Shown piece by piece: positions 22,816 through 35,058 of a stretch of 64,000 nt of DNA. The translations under genes were made by a program, and so were the position numbers. Where the stretch lies: NCBI GenBank assembly GCA_963995505.1, contig OZ023180.1:16072689-16136688 (forward strand). Direction: 5' to 3'. Position 1 is the first letter of the stretch. Each line of letters opens with the position of its first letter. The stretch comes from Hypericum androsaemum. Taxonomy: Eukaryota > Streptophyta > Magnoliopsida > Malpighiales > Hypericaceae. Below the pieces are notes generated by a model. It saw only the letters and a list, made by a program, of their open reading frames with translations. It made no database searches and was not told the origin of the DNA.

Positions 22816-24137
22816 GATATCAAATTGAGTGGGGACTAAATAAAATTTGTCCCTAGATGGAGACTAGATTTTGGGCCGTCAGATTTGATTGTCTTTAAAT
22901 CTGATGGTCAATAATCTATCATGTAATACGAGCACTCCGGGCCGTCACGAGATCGATCGACGTTCTCGTCACTTTTTATCCCAACAGTTTGTATGTGAAC
23001 TGATATTGGTTTGTTTACATGTGAAGTAATATTGGTTTGCATGTAATGATATTAGTTTGGGTTAATCCCCATGGGTGTGGACTATTACAGTTTCTACCAA
23101 ATCCGCCCCCAATTTACCCTAAAATATTTATATCAAAAAAATTTCAGACTAGTTAACGATGATAATGTGAAGAAGCGATATTTTATATTAATTTGTCGTG
23201 ACAACAACTACTCTTTCCAAATTCGGGAAGAAAAAAACTTACGGCTACCTGGTATATAATATTAACTAGTTCGAGATGGGCGTGTAGCGAAATTGCTAAT
23301 CACAAGACAACGCTCACTGCTTTCCCACCAAAAAAAAAGATAACGCTCATTGCTCACTAAAATCCTGTCCATGTTTTTTTTTCTCAACGTTTCCTGCATA
23401 TTGTTCGTTTGTCCAACGGTATCGGTATAAGCACCTAGTACCAATATCCCTCATCCCTGAACATCTTCTTCAACATTATATAAATTATTTTTTTATTAGT
23501 TGTTGTTTTTATATGTTAATAAGAGTTTGAACTGTGATTTTGACTCTGGGCTATAATTTCAAATCTGTCACAGCCTCTACATTAGAATATAATTTTCTCG
23601 AGTTATTTCCATGTTATATCAGTTTATATATCATATATCAATAAACGTGGCCATACTACTTTTCACTTGTCAAAAGCTCGGAAGGCTCGGAAATATTCCA
23701 TGTCAAATAAATTTTGTAATTTTTAAAAAAGTCATGTGACTCTAATTTGTATTAATTGGTTTAGAAAATTGTAGTATAAATCAAAAAATCTATTAAAAAA
23801 TCCAAATGGACGTAGATTATTATGGGATAAAAAGTTAAAGCGAGGGGTGAAGCGGGCAATCCACGGCACCGGCCTGCCTTTACTGTGGGCGACAGTAACT
23901 TATGTGTTGCCTTCCAATAAGCCACAACGCCCACGTCGACACAACCAATGAGAAACTGCCACGTGGAACCGCGTCTCGTTCAGGGATGATATTTTTTCCG
24001 GTCCCCTCCCCGCTTCAAATTCAATATCTTTGACCTTCGCGGCAGCGCACGTGGTGGCAGTTATCCGGTGATACCCGGATCTACCGGTTCTTTGTATCAG
24101 TTTGTTTATTCAAAACTGGATGAAGGGATAAATCTTA
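22816..24137. other. Intergenic, with a G-box-rich GC patch
   Basis: No gene was found. Positions 23840-24080 are GC-richer than their surroundings and contain several ACGT cores, including CCACGTGG-like and GCACGTGG sites. They could be a promoter relic, but no coding sequence follows. A short stem (gtcagatttgatt, then 'aaatctgatgg') lies at 22880-22910. Confidence 0.35.
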
Positions 24138-25511
24138 GGGAAAAATTTACTAAAGTACCGTATAATTTTACATTTTTTTATGTTAGTATTTCGTGGTTTG
24201 ATTTTTTCTTTTTAGGTGATAGAAATTTTTAAAAGTAACATCATTAGTGACAAATTTTTAACCAGAGTTAATTTTTTCAACCAGATCATACACATCACAC
24301 TACATCATCTCTACGTAGTATTTTTCTATCTTAAGTGGCGATGACGTGGGAAAATTAAAAAACCACAAATTTTCTAACTCTGATTAAAGGGAAAAGTAAA
24401 CTTTATTTTTCAAAATCCTTCTTCCTCCCCAAAACGACCTTCATCTTCTTCCTCCCCTCTACCCCCAAGTCCAAGTATCAGTTTTGGGGGCCTTCCTCTT
24501 CATGAATCAGTTAGCAACATAAGCCATTCAACTTGGATCACTTTCCAACATAAGCCTAGACAGCCATTACAGATCTTAAACAAAAAATTTCATGACATCC
24601 CATCATTCCCTAATCGACCCAAATCTAATTTGGCACCAAAGAGAGAAACTTTCGTCATAAAACACTGCAAATCCAATCTATACCAAAAAGATAGCAAACA
24701 ACAGTACGATCCTAAGTCCTAGGCGATGAATTTGTGAAATCTTCGACAAAAAGACAAAAACAAAGGAAGGAGACAACGAAACGATGCCGCGGATCCCTAT
24801 CTCCTCATTCCCTTCCTCCAGTACAGCATGCCACCTGTCAAGCCCCCTCCGTCGTCATCCTTCTCCGTCCCCGTCGCCGCCCCCGCGGCGATTTCGAGTG
24901 GGTTTGGTCCGGCGCCGACTAGGAGTTGGATGGTCCAAAATGTTGACCTTTATCGTCAAGCTTGCTCCTTTCCACTGGCGTATGAAAAGGGTCGGTCTCT
25001 ATCTTAGTAGAAACGGGAATTTACAGTTGGGAGATAGAGCTGGAGGGCGAGGAGGTCGATGGGTTCGCAGGAGGTGAAGGGCGAGGAGGTGAAGGGGTTC
25101 CAGGGAGTGCGAGGGCGAAGAGTTCGTGGGGTTCGAGGGAGGGGCAGGGCGACAGGAGAGATGAAGGTGGAGGGCGAGGGTTCGATGGGTTCGAGGAAGG
25201 AAGGTGGATGGCGAGGAGGGGGAAGGGGAATCTGGATATTTTTTGGGTTGTGAGTTTTTAATTAGGATTAAAAAAATAAATTGGAGTTTTGTAATTTTGT
25301 CACGTCACCGTTACTTAGGATAAAAGAATATAACGTGGCGATGACGTAGCATTGAGGTGTATAGTTCGGTTGAAAAAATTAACCCCGGTTAAAAATTTGT
25401 CACTAATAGTATCATTTTTCGAAACTTCTGTCACCTAAAAAAAAATCTCGAATCATAGGATACTAAGGTAAAAAAGTTTGAAACTATAAGATACTTTAGT
25501 GAACTTTTCCC
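24138..25511. mobile_element. Non-autonomous MULE with perfect 9-bp target duplication
   Basis: The 1374-bp element runs from gggaaaaatttac to the inverted gtgaacttttccc, flanked by taaatctta on both sides (24129-24137, 25512-25520). The inner terminal repeat includes 'taacgtggcgatgacgtag' against its inverted counterpart. The interior 24780-25230 is GC-rich with short open frames and may be captured host sequence that I do not recognise. It belongs to the same family as the elements at 528 and 12745. Confidence 0.9.
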
Positions 25512-25520
25512 TAAATCTTA

Positions 25521-27772
25521 TCACTAATCAGGGAGGCCCCTTGATCTGCACCGGGCCCCACTTCATGTTCCGGCATGTGCAGTAGCGGGGGCCCGCCACT
25601 AATACAACGGGCCTACGGCTTTGCTATACGGGTGACGTGCTTTTAGTTTTTTTGAGAGAGGTCACGTGCTTTTAGCGAGTTCATGAAATTATTGGCTGCT
25701 TGGAAAAAATAAGGGTAAATTACGATCAGGTTACTCGGTATGACATCACTAAGTTACGCATGTTTAACAAAACGTTTAGGTCGTATTATTATTGTTTTGG
25801 GGAGACTATGTCCTAGGGTTTTATTCTACAAAACACGTCATTTTTACATACTTTTACACTCACTTTTGGCAACTATTCTATTCATCGGCATTAAGACTTA
25901 ACGGTTAATCGGTAATTTCTTTCCTTATTCTATTCTTTCAATTACGCTTTTCATTAACTTGTTTAGTATAGTTACTATGAGTAGGGAGCACTCTCTTTAT
26001 TGAGTGTGATGCACGGTTAGCATAGTTTTTAGGCTAGGTTATGGATTGAAAATCTAGAGTAGTAGTTATTAATTCAATGGTCGTAATGCGTATTGGAAAT
26101 TGGCATATAAAGGTTGGTAATAGACCAAACTTTGTGCAATTTTAATAAATAATTCCATTCGATAAAGTTCAAATTAAGTTACAATTTTGAAATCTACATT
26201 TCGTGTACGTAATTCTAGTGTATTTACTTTCTCAAATCCAATTTCGGATGAATGAGAAATTAATGCCTAAAGTTGTAACTTAAGGTTGGAATTTCCAAAG
26301 TGGGAGGGACACCAAAACCAATCCCACATTGGTTGTGGGAGCAAAGGAACCTCACTTTGTAAGGAGGAGTTCTTTTGATAGGTAGAAATTAGTGGACCAC
26401 CTGGAAAGGCAACTTAGACATGTCGCACCATCCAAGCACGTAAGTGCGCATTGGGCGCTTTGAGGCGCACTTTGCACTACGCATTGTCGCGAGGAGCTGG
26501 AGAAGCCTTAAAATTTTTGGCTGATTCCAAAAATCTACACAAAGTAGTGCGAGTATTTGCTGGAAGGAACGAGAAGATGCGAGCAACTTCCAGAATACCC
26601 ACCGAAGGGTCGCGAGCAGAATGCACTCTGCCTGACCGAAGAGGTGCCTGAAGGACATCCTGCCTGCTGGCCGAAAAGATGCCTCTCCTCGGAAGTGCCT
26701 CGTGCCCCCTCGGAAGTGCCTGCTTCCAACCCTCCGTAGCCTATAAATAGGCCTGCCCCCCTCACTTCTAATACATTCCAGCAACTCATTGCATAGCATT
26801 TCATTAGCAATAGTTGTTCTCTTCTCTCCCTCTCTCTCAAAAAATATTCCGAGTATTCAAGGTTCGCCGAGGTTTCGAGAGTCGTTATGCCACGAACTAG
26901 AAGTAAGAAAGTCGTAGTATCTTGAGGACGATTGCCATAGCCCGTAATCACTTAATACGGGGCAATTTTGTCTTACGGAGAAAGAGTCAAACTCTTGCTT
27001 CGACTTTATATCCTAATCAAGTACACCATCCTCCGGAAACAACAATGTGTAGTTTAGCCTGATCACCTAGGCTATGATATAGGTTTTCACTAAGACGTCG
27101 AGAGGTAAGTACGGTTAACAAAAGAATTGATTAGCACATCCTAAGGTACGCAAAGTGAGACTCACTACCAAGAGGATGATCCTTAAGGAGGGAACTCCAT
27201 AATTGGAATTAGAGTTAGTCGTAGTACTGGTTTACCGGGAGAGCTGGACTAGTTTCTCGATAAAGTCGAGTTTCATTTTTGCTACCTAGCTAGCGAGAGT
27301 AGTAGGTGGATGAATAAGACAACTCTGGATACTAGTTAGGATTTAATAAAATTTGTAACCGATGCTTAGTAATTCGTTAGGGCATCGTGCTCCTCTTTGT
27401 CACTGATAGAGTCACCGATTTACTTTTTGGTTTATTTTATTTACTTAGTTTGTTCTTTTTCCCCAAATTCACTGTTTTCTTTGCAACCAATTTGATCATG
27501 ATTTGCAAATCGATTCCTCAATGCGAACCTATTTATTCAATATACTATTTGATTAGGATATGTAAATCTTCAGCTAATTTACCTTTTGTCAACAGTCAAT
27601 CAAGAACATCAAACTAGGGTTTTCTTGGCTAAGGCTTAAAAGGGGCGGTGCCTGGACATTCTGGCGGCGGGTGGTGGTCACCTCCAATGGGCTAGCTCTA
27701 GCTCGGCCTCGGACGGTGAGAGGCGATTGCGAGAGCGTGGAGTTCCACTCTATTCGAACGGCAGTGTGGCTT
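25521..27772 (+). other. Probable old LTR-retrotransposon terminal region and flank
   Basis: At 26280-26960 there is a promoter-like layout: a repeated 'cccacattggttgtggg' region, GC-rich sequence, TATAAATAGG near 26742, then a pyrimidine-rich transcript-start-like stretch and 'atttcattagcaa'. This resembles the U3-R-U5 order of a plant LTR, but I cannot fix both ends, a target duplication or any gag-pol coding sequence. No host gene is seen from 25521 to 27772. Confidence 0.3.
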
Positions 27773-28107
27773 TGTTAAGACATCAGAAGCGTAGACACGA
27801 ATGTATTCATAACAAATAGTAGCGAGAGATAGGAGTTGGAGGACACATGATATACGTAGTTCGATTTACTAACCTACATCTACGGGCCGAGACCGAGACA
27901 ATCATCAATATAATATATGGAGATGTATGGTACATAAGCCATAGGCGACCTTGAACCTAAATTTTTGCCTATACTACCATGGCTAAAACAAACCAAGACT
28001 AAAGAACTTGTAACCCCTACTCTTCTATTTATAAGAGACAAATCCAATATATTTTACAATAAAAATAGAGTTCTAATATGATTAGAATTTTGACACAAAT
28101 GATAACA
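27773..28107 (-). mobile_element. Solo LTR-like element (copia-type), minus orientation
   Basis: The segment starts tgttaagacatc and ends gatgataaca-like (aaatgataaca), giving TGTTA...TAACA ends as in many plant copia LTRs. On the minus strand TATAAATAGAAGAG sits about 90 bp from the start, followed by a leader-like region and 'ccgtagatgtaggttagtaa', a phrase common in copia LTR R-U5. The flanking pentamers ggctt and ttgcc do not match, and no primer-binding site or polypurine tract was found. Confidence 0.55.
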
Positions 28108-29256
28108 TTGCCCGATAATTGGGGCTATGTTTAAATTTGATCCAAGATCCTGAGAAGCCCTTGAACTTGAACACGATACTCAATTCTGAAAAGATCGATA
28201 TCCATCCAAGGTTTTGTGCGATTTTCACCCGTTAAGGATTAAATGTTGATCAGAAATAGACCAATGAGTATTGTTAATGGCTCTCTGCCTATCCTCTTTC
28301 GACTTAAAAGAGAGAAAAAAATGTTGGGAGAGAGCTCCCCAACTTCAAGATCATTGACGTAGAGGCCACACTATCCTGGAAAGAAAAAAAAGGCTTGAAC
28401 GACCTGTTTGTCAACAATTTACCGAGGAATTTTCCTATGATGAAAATTTTGTATTTGGTAGAAAAGAGATAAATATAACTGGATCCCTCTAGTTGGAAGA
28501 AATGTCCGAAGATCCTATGAAGTGCTTGCACCTTCATCTTTATACTATCGAGTGCCATAGATATTTTTGTTGACAATTTTCGTCATGGACATATTTTTTT
28601 ATAGATAAGTTCTGCTATTTTAGATGATTAAAAGTTGTCCATGAATTTTGGATAATAGGGAGCTGAATTTTAAAAATTATACCAATCTGGATTCATGATT
28701 GAAAAATAATCTAATTCATAAATTTTGTTTTTGATAATTTAGATTCTCAATTGGAGAATGTTATTGGCTTCTGTGGACTACTTGTCTTGTGTTGCCACAA
28801 TTTCCATTTGTAAGTTGTTGTTTCTTCCTCTTGTGGTCCTCACAATTATAACTTGACCCGATTTGAGTTTTGGTCGTCCTTTTTTGACTATTGATACATT
28901 TTCACCAAAAAAATCCTCCTCGGTTAATTATTGTGAAAAAGAATTCACAAAAATTATGATTGTATTTAGGATGGAGAAAAATTTTGGGCTTGCTACTTTG
29001 AAAAACGTTGCAGGGAGCTTGATGGGTCAAAAGGAAAGCTAAAGTTGTGTTGAACCCAGCAGGATCCCTATGGGGGCCCAAAAGGAATTATATACTAAAA
29101 ACAGTGCACCTCCAAGTCCAATTGGGTGGCCAGGAAATCGTCATAACAACACACTATATCTAGTGGTAAATTAAGTTCTATCCATTGCTTTGGCTTGTCA
29201 CATTCTCTAAGCTGTTCTAGCAGCTAAACCAAACCAAACCAAATTTGGAATACAAA
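28108..29256. other. Intergenic upstream of the NifU-like gene
   Basis: No gene or clear element was recognised. An antisense open frame at 28304-28576 is short and shows no domain. The last few hundred bases are presumably the promoter of the gene starting at 29257. Confidence 0.4.
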
Positions 29257-30022
29257 ATGAAGATACCAACTGTCAGTTTGTTTCAGCACTGCCAACTCTT
29301 CCTGTCCACCCACTGCTTCTTCGGATTGGCGAACGGTCATCCGGGAAGGCCTGGCTCCGAGTTGGTAGCGACGCCTCATCATCCAGCAATATCAAAGATA
29401 TGTAGTCCTCGAAAGTCTTTGACAGCAACTACCATAGTAGCAGCAGCAGGTGTGCCGCCTCCCCCGCTTGATTTGACCGAGGACAACATCAGGCTCGCCT
29501 TGGTCGATGCAAGAGACGAGGCACGTAAGCTTCTTTTTTTTTTGCAGGGCTGTGAACCCTTCTCCTTTGATGTTACTTACTTCATTTGATGGCATTGTAA
29601 AATGTGGAATCTGTTGCAGCTTGGGCAGCTATTTGACTCGTCGGTCGGGATAACAGGTGACTCCTCCCTTGATTTTTCCAGCACACGATCTCTGGTATAA
29701 CAAACTTATCAATATTGTTTCGTAGGACAAGTTGAACTCGTTGAACTAGACGGACCGTATGTGACGATCAGTCTCAAAGGTCGGTTTTGGCACGAGCGCT
29801 CCATGATTCTTGCCAGAATTGGAAATTATCTGAAGAAGAGGATTCCTGTAAGTTGTTTCTTGTACTTGTTGCCAACCAAGTCCAAGTATTTTCTTGGTTC
29901 ATCATGTACATGATGTACTTGATACATGAATGTGGTCTGCGATTTTCGGTCCCCTGCAGGAAATCCTGGAGGTAGAAATAGAGGATGAGAAGCAGCTCGA
30001 CGACAGCCCTGCAAATTTTTGA
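29257..30022 (+). CDS. Plastid-predicted NifU-like (Fe-S biogenesis-type) small protein
   Basis: Four exons are inferred: 29257-29523/4, 29620-29656, 29726-29847 and 29960-30022, about 162 residues. Residues 1-65 are Ser/Thr/Pro-rich and basic, like a chloroplast transit peptide. The mature part reads LDLTEDNIRLALVDARDEA, LFDSSVGITG, VELDGPYVTISLKGRFWHERSM, then a C-terminal LKKRIPEILEVEIEDEKQLDD. This matches a conserved plant family annotated as NifU-like or iron-sulfur-cluster related as far as I recall. No CxxC scaffold motif is present, so a scaffold role is not shown. Exons 2-4 have clean GT-AG borders and matching phases. At the first junction the only good donor (GTAAGC) leaves one extra C, so the joined frame shifts unless an unusual junction is used. 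It is either a real lesion, a sequence error, or an unrecognised splice site. Confidence 0.6.
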
Positions 30023-30728
30023 ACCAAGCACAGAGGAGAACCCTTGTGGCTCTCTCTTGTTATTGTATCTTCTGCATCGGATGGTGGGAGATTGTCAAGT
30101 TAGGACATGATCTACGGATGAATTGGCCACGAGAAATCAGAAGCGCTTCAATTGTTAAGTTAGGACATTGGAATCAACATGCCTCTTCTTTTTCATTCTG
30201 TAATAACAATCTGTCACAACTTCGTGAATTTTTGGTCAGAAGGCTGTATACCTTCAATACAAAATAACACACATTGATGGTCTTGACATGGGATTTCAAT
30301 GAACCTTTCACGAAGTAACGTCAACCTTTGATACACCATCGGATGTCGAATAATTTAACCTATGGAGTGGTAACTAACAACAGAAGAACGGAGATCTGCA
30401 GTCAAAAGACGATATTACATGCAGACTGGCTGAATTCCTGCTCCTTGAATAACAACATGAGAGCACCATTTTTGATCTGCTAGTCTCGAACCATCTCAAT
30501 GTACACAGCATCAGGCAGGCTCCAGTTCTCTGAATCAAGTTGGGTTTGCTCCACGATCAAACCGTCGTCTAATGATCAGCTACTGGTCAGTGACACAACG
30601 CTGCAGTCTAGAGTGGCCGCCTTCACTTCTGTCACTCTCTGTAAAACCTATCCAATCTTCCTACAATGTTTGTTCTTCAGGAAATTTAGTTGTCCCTATT
30701 TTAGCCTTCTATGAGGAAGGTAGCACAA

Positions 30729-33027
30729 TCATTCCTCTATACACTGGTGGGAACGATATTGACCGTTTGCCAATAGTTCAACGATCCGTTCTTCAAGCCT
30801 TCCAGCGCCAGGGCCAGGCCTCAAAATATCAGCATCCCCCCAGACTGAACATGTGGAATTCCCAGTCCCCAAGCACCAGCCGCCAGGAACAACTCTCCCA
30901 GGACTTCGTCCTAGAATTTCTTGGTCGATACGATCAGGTGCCTCATCAACAGAAAATCCAGTGGCAAAGGCAGCCCCACTCTGGATCATAGAATCAAACT
31001 CACTAGAGTTCAGAGCGTGAGGCTCCTGTCCAGAGGATTGCCCAAATGGTACATACTGAAAGTTGTAGTTTATCGCTGTCCGGTTGAACTCTCGGGTGTT
31101 GCATAGAATTGTTGGGAAGTAATTGGAAAGTGAATAAGGCGTGTTTGCGAAATACATGAGTAGAATTCTCGGAAGATTGTCCGTGCCCAAGATGCTGTGT
31201 TCAATCAAATTACGACTCAAAATAGAAAAGGAAGAACCTGCAAGGAAAATTTATCATTTTGTTAGTTTTTTAACTCGGGGCTCAAGTCAATTAAATGAAA
31301 TTCCCTAGAAGATAGTGAGCAGGCAATATCGATAATTGCTTGCGCAAAGGAATCAAATATAAACCTTGCAAGCTAAGTGCAACTCAAGTGTGCGACTGGC
31401 CATAAATGAGAAACTTGATTAACAGTCCATAATATATGACACATAATGCAGACATGGACTTACAAGGAGCCTCTCTTAATAAAAAGGACTTACAAAGAGT
31501 GATCAGTGCAGAAGAATGGGAAATTATCTCGTAAATTCCAGATCACAAGCAAACATAACATACTTTAAAAATTCTAACTTACCAGAGGTATAACATGTAG
31601 CCAAGAGAAGCATGATACAATGTTTTGTCAGATTTCTTGGTAGTACCCACCCTAAGAATCATATCTATTGAGCCAGGGACATTCATTGGCTGCTATATCT
31701 ACTACTTTGCAGGACATATGAGTCATCTGCAATAAAACCATATGAATTCATAGGTGCCATCATTCCCATTGCCTTTGAATTCATGCTTAGATCTTTAGTA
31801 TACCAACGCACTTTTACTTCTATTTGTTCTCGAGTTAGTTTGGCTGATCCTCAACTAAACAATTTCAGGTTTGGGTCACGTTCTGTAGCTATCCTGTGCT
31901 ACCATTAACATCTAAAAAATGGCTCGGTAGTTCTGATGCCACTGTTTTATCAAGGCAGCTCTCTGGAATCAAGCGACCTTGTGCTGAGTTAACCTTACAC
32001 GCGAAAACTAGATTGAAACGAATGAATGCAAGAACCACAATAGTGTATCAGAAACTTCATACCTGTAAACAGCCTGAAAGAATTAGGTAATTCCCTCTTC
32101 TGAGTAGCAAAGAACACTTCTGCCTTCTCCGACAAATAAAGCCCCGGATCAACGATGATTGGCTTCAACTTCCTCGACCTAAAGCAAACAACAACAACAA
32201 CCACAACTCAATCAGAAAGTTCAACCAACGACAAGGCTCTATCACCAGAAGTGCAAAGACACATACTCCTTCCAACCAATGTAACTCGAGTGACTAACAA
32301 AGTTGAAATCTTTAGGCAAGTAGGAGAAAATGTGAAGCAGATCTGCCAAAAACCATCAAAAACCCAAATCAGAATTCCGCATCAAAAATAGAAAATTTAC
32401 GCATTTTAAGAACGACCCAGAAAGGAATACGCATCTGGGATCCCGAAAGTTACCATCTTGGGTGACAAGCGGGTAATCCCCAGCTCTAAGGCTGACGAAC
32501 CAATCCCAGCTCCTGGAAAGCCGCAACAGAATCGCGGCGCCGTGCAAGGTGGCGGAGATGGCGGAGGACCCTTTCGGGTAGGCGAAATCGGCCTTCCCGA
32601 CGACGTCGACGTTCTTGGCGGCCCGGAAAACGGCGACCGACTGGACGGAGACGGCGAGCTTCTCGCGGTCGGAGTGGGAGGCGGAGCGGTCGAGGTGGAG
32701 GAGGTAGTGGTTTCTGGGGTGGTAGGTGGCGTAGAGGAGGCGGAGGAGGCGGGAGGCGTCGCCCTTGGAGCCGGAGATGAGGTAGGCGAGGGAGGGCGGG
32801 GAGGGGTCGGAGTGGATCCGGCGGGCGGGGGGGAAGAGGTAGGGGTCGGGGCGGGAGGAGGAGGAGGAGGAGGCGGTGTGGAAGGAGGTGGTGGAGAGGG
32901 AGAAGATGAAGAGGAGAGAGAATAAGGAGGTGGCCAGGATTATGGAGAGTGTGGTCTTTGTGGTGTTGTCTTTTAGTGTGTTGGTCAACGGTTGGTGGTT
33001 TTGTTGGGGTGGTGGTGGGATCTGCAT
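30729..33027 (-). CDS. GT14 glycosyltransferase (Core-2/I-branching type, GlcAT14-like)
   Basis: Four exons are inferred: 33027-32454, 32342-32261, 32178-32063 and 31237-30729, joining in frame to about 426 residues, the usual size for plant GT14. The N-terminus is short and cytosolic, then a hydrophobic anchor (residues ~27-47, SIILATSLFSLLFIFSL) and a Ser-rich stem indicate a type II Golgi membrane protein. The lumenal domain has the family order LAYLISGSKGD, HYLLHLDRSA, SWDWFVSLRAGDYPLVTQ, KPIIVDPGLYLSEK, TQKRELPNSFRLFTG, LGTDNLPRILLMYFANTP, NYFPTILCNT, VVPGGWCLG and CSVWGD. Characterised plant relatives add glucuronic acid to the galactan side chains of arabinogalactan proteins. The exon 2 donor (tatGT|GTCTTT) is weak; an alternative acceptor 6 bp further into exon 3 is also in frame. 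The gene converges on the NifU-like gene (about 700 bp apart). Confidence 0.93.
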
Positions 33028-33121
33028 ACTTCTTCTTCCTCCTCTTCCTCTTCTCTTCCTCTTCCTGCTCTTGTTTCAGTTCTGGGTGGGCTTTCTTTGG
33101 AGGTGAGAGGCTGAGGTTTGA

Positions 33122-34034
33122 CTATGGATAGCAATGGGCAGTATCCGGGTAGAATTTATAGAACTCAGATTTTTACCATCTTTTTAAATGGTGGACCTAG
33201 ATCTTTATCTTTATCCTCTTTAAAAATAAGGATTCGGACAGGATCTGGGTCCTAAAAAATCGGGCAGGATAAGGGCGACCTGCGGGTCCGTTTTTTTTTA
33301 AATTTTTAATTTTTAAAAATTAAATTATATTTTTATAGTTTTCAAATAGCAATGAGACATTTTCATTCATTTAACATATCAATACAGAGAAACCAAAAAA
33401 GAAAATTCAAAAAAAGTTGAAGTTGGGTAAGTTAAAATTAAGAATTTGATCGAGATTTTTGCTGCTATTATTTGGAGTCTGTGGCTGCTTCGTAATGATA
33501 TTATCCTTTATGAGGCGAGGTGCGATAATGAGCTTCTCCTACATCCTGTGCTCTTTCATGTACATGAGTGGATCATTTGGACGAATGTCTCGACCATTCA
33601 CAATCAATCGCTGTTCACTTTCTTGATTACCTACAAGGGTTAATAGGTCATTCTTTTTCACCTCTTGAGGTTGAAAGAACGTTTTGATCGGGGTGTGATT
33701 GTAACTGATACAAATATCAGGCCCATGTATCTTGTCTTTCTTTTTGCGCTTGCTCTGTTTGAACTTTCATTTTAATAAAGAATATTTACCTACCAAAAAA
33801 ATTGAGAATTACATCTAATAATTAATATACATATTTATTATTTTAATATTAATTTAAAAAATTCGGGTAGGATCAGGGCAGGATCCTGTAGATCCATATC
33901 CATGCCCTTATCCTTTTAAAATATCAGGATCTGGGCAAGATCAGGATCTAGATACGGTCAAAGTCAACGGGTCTTAGGCCCTTCAGGTCTGGATCAGAGT
34001 AAACCCTCAGGATAAAAATCTAATTACCATCCCT
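33122..34034. mobile_element. Non-autonomous hAT-like element with a nested LINE
   Basis: The left end ctatggatagcaatgggca and right end 'ctaattaccatccct' are inverted, and both subterminal regions carry repeated 'gggcaggatcagggtctggat'-type phrases. The flanking octamers aggtttga and agatttgg match at 6 of 8. The element begins about 95 bp upstream of the GT14 start codon, so it may form part of that gene's promoter. The LINE tail at 33434-33798 is inserted in it. Confidence 0.5.
33434..33798 (+). mobile_element. 5'-truncated LINE (reverse-transcriptase C-terminal tail)
   Basis: The translation IEIFAAIIWSLWLLRNDIILYEAR matches the segment after the zinc-finger domain at the end of plant LINE reverse transcriptases (a W-x-LW-x-RND-type phrase). 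It is followed by a 3' untranslated region ending 'tttcattttaataaagaat'. Near-identical flanks (aattaagaatt / aattgagaatt) could be the target duplication. It is not functional. Confidence 0.7.
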
Positions 34035-35058
34035 AGATTTGGCCAAGTTTGGTGGGTTTCTTATGTTTGTAGCTTCTTATAAGAACTATCAGAGTGATTT
34101 GTATTTATTTATAAAACTTGTTTTCAATAATTTTATGGTTAGACTTGGACCAACTCTAATTGGTGCGAATCAAGTTTCATATTTAAAAAAAAAATAAGAA
34201 TCTCATACACTATTTTTGAAAGTCAGAGATTTACAAGTAATAAAACTATAAATTAGGCACTCGAAAATAATTTGCCCTTTTATTAATCCATATGGATATT
34301 GTAGTTGTGGCCTCGTGGGTCGTGGGTGGGTGTCGTGTAGGGAAATGCTTATTTTATGACCATCAATGGTATTTGCATTGATAACTCGCAACTGTACACC
34401 AGGATCCAGCCATTTGGGTCTTCCAAAGAAATCAAACCAAAGAGAGTAAATTATGCTCGAGTCTTTAAATAGAAGTTTCAATTTTTCATTCTTTGAAATG
34501 CATGTAATCGTTCATTCTGTTCAGTTTATTACAGGAAAGATGTATTGAGGATGACCTTATGAAGAATTGAGATTTTTGACTAAAATGGTATTACTGCACC
34601 TAAGATTTTACCAAAATGGGATCCCGGAGAAAAGTTTTCTGAAAATGGTGTCACGTCGGATTACCACGAAAAAAATATGTATATTGGAGCTAAGATACAC
34701 GTTATTCTCTCGGTAGACCAAGATACGAAAAAAATTATGTTGTCAAAATACCAAGTAAAAATCGCATATCTTAGTTGAATACAGCAAAAAAAATTGGGTT
34801 TCCATGATTCGTATGTATTAATCGTGACAATTAAACAAACTATGGACGTGACCGAGTTGGCAATGTTTTGTCCATTAATGTGTGTGGTGCAGGGGTTCAA
34901 ATCCCTACATTAACAATTTTACTTGGTGGTTGACTTTTTTTTATATATTCTGATGTTTAAAGTCGAATATTATCGATTTATATTTAGAGATAATTTTTTA
35001 ATGATATTTTATTATAAAATTAAGAATTTAATTCAATAATTTTTAAAGTGGTGTGGGT

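Noticed and set aside
26389..26951. Overlapping 136-138-codon minus-strand frames
   Set aside because: They lie across an LTR-like promoter region; no domain, and frames on both strands are open.
32458..32925. Gly/Val/Glu-rich 155-codon plus-strand frame
   Set aside because: It is antisense to GT14 exon 1; composition mirrors the coding strand.
34870..34905. Possible tRNA gene (ggttcaaatcc)
   Set aside because: Only a B-box-like phrase; no cloverleaf could be folded around it, and the same phrase is mirrored in the foldback arm.
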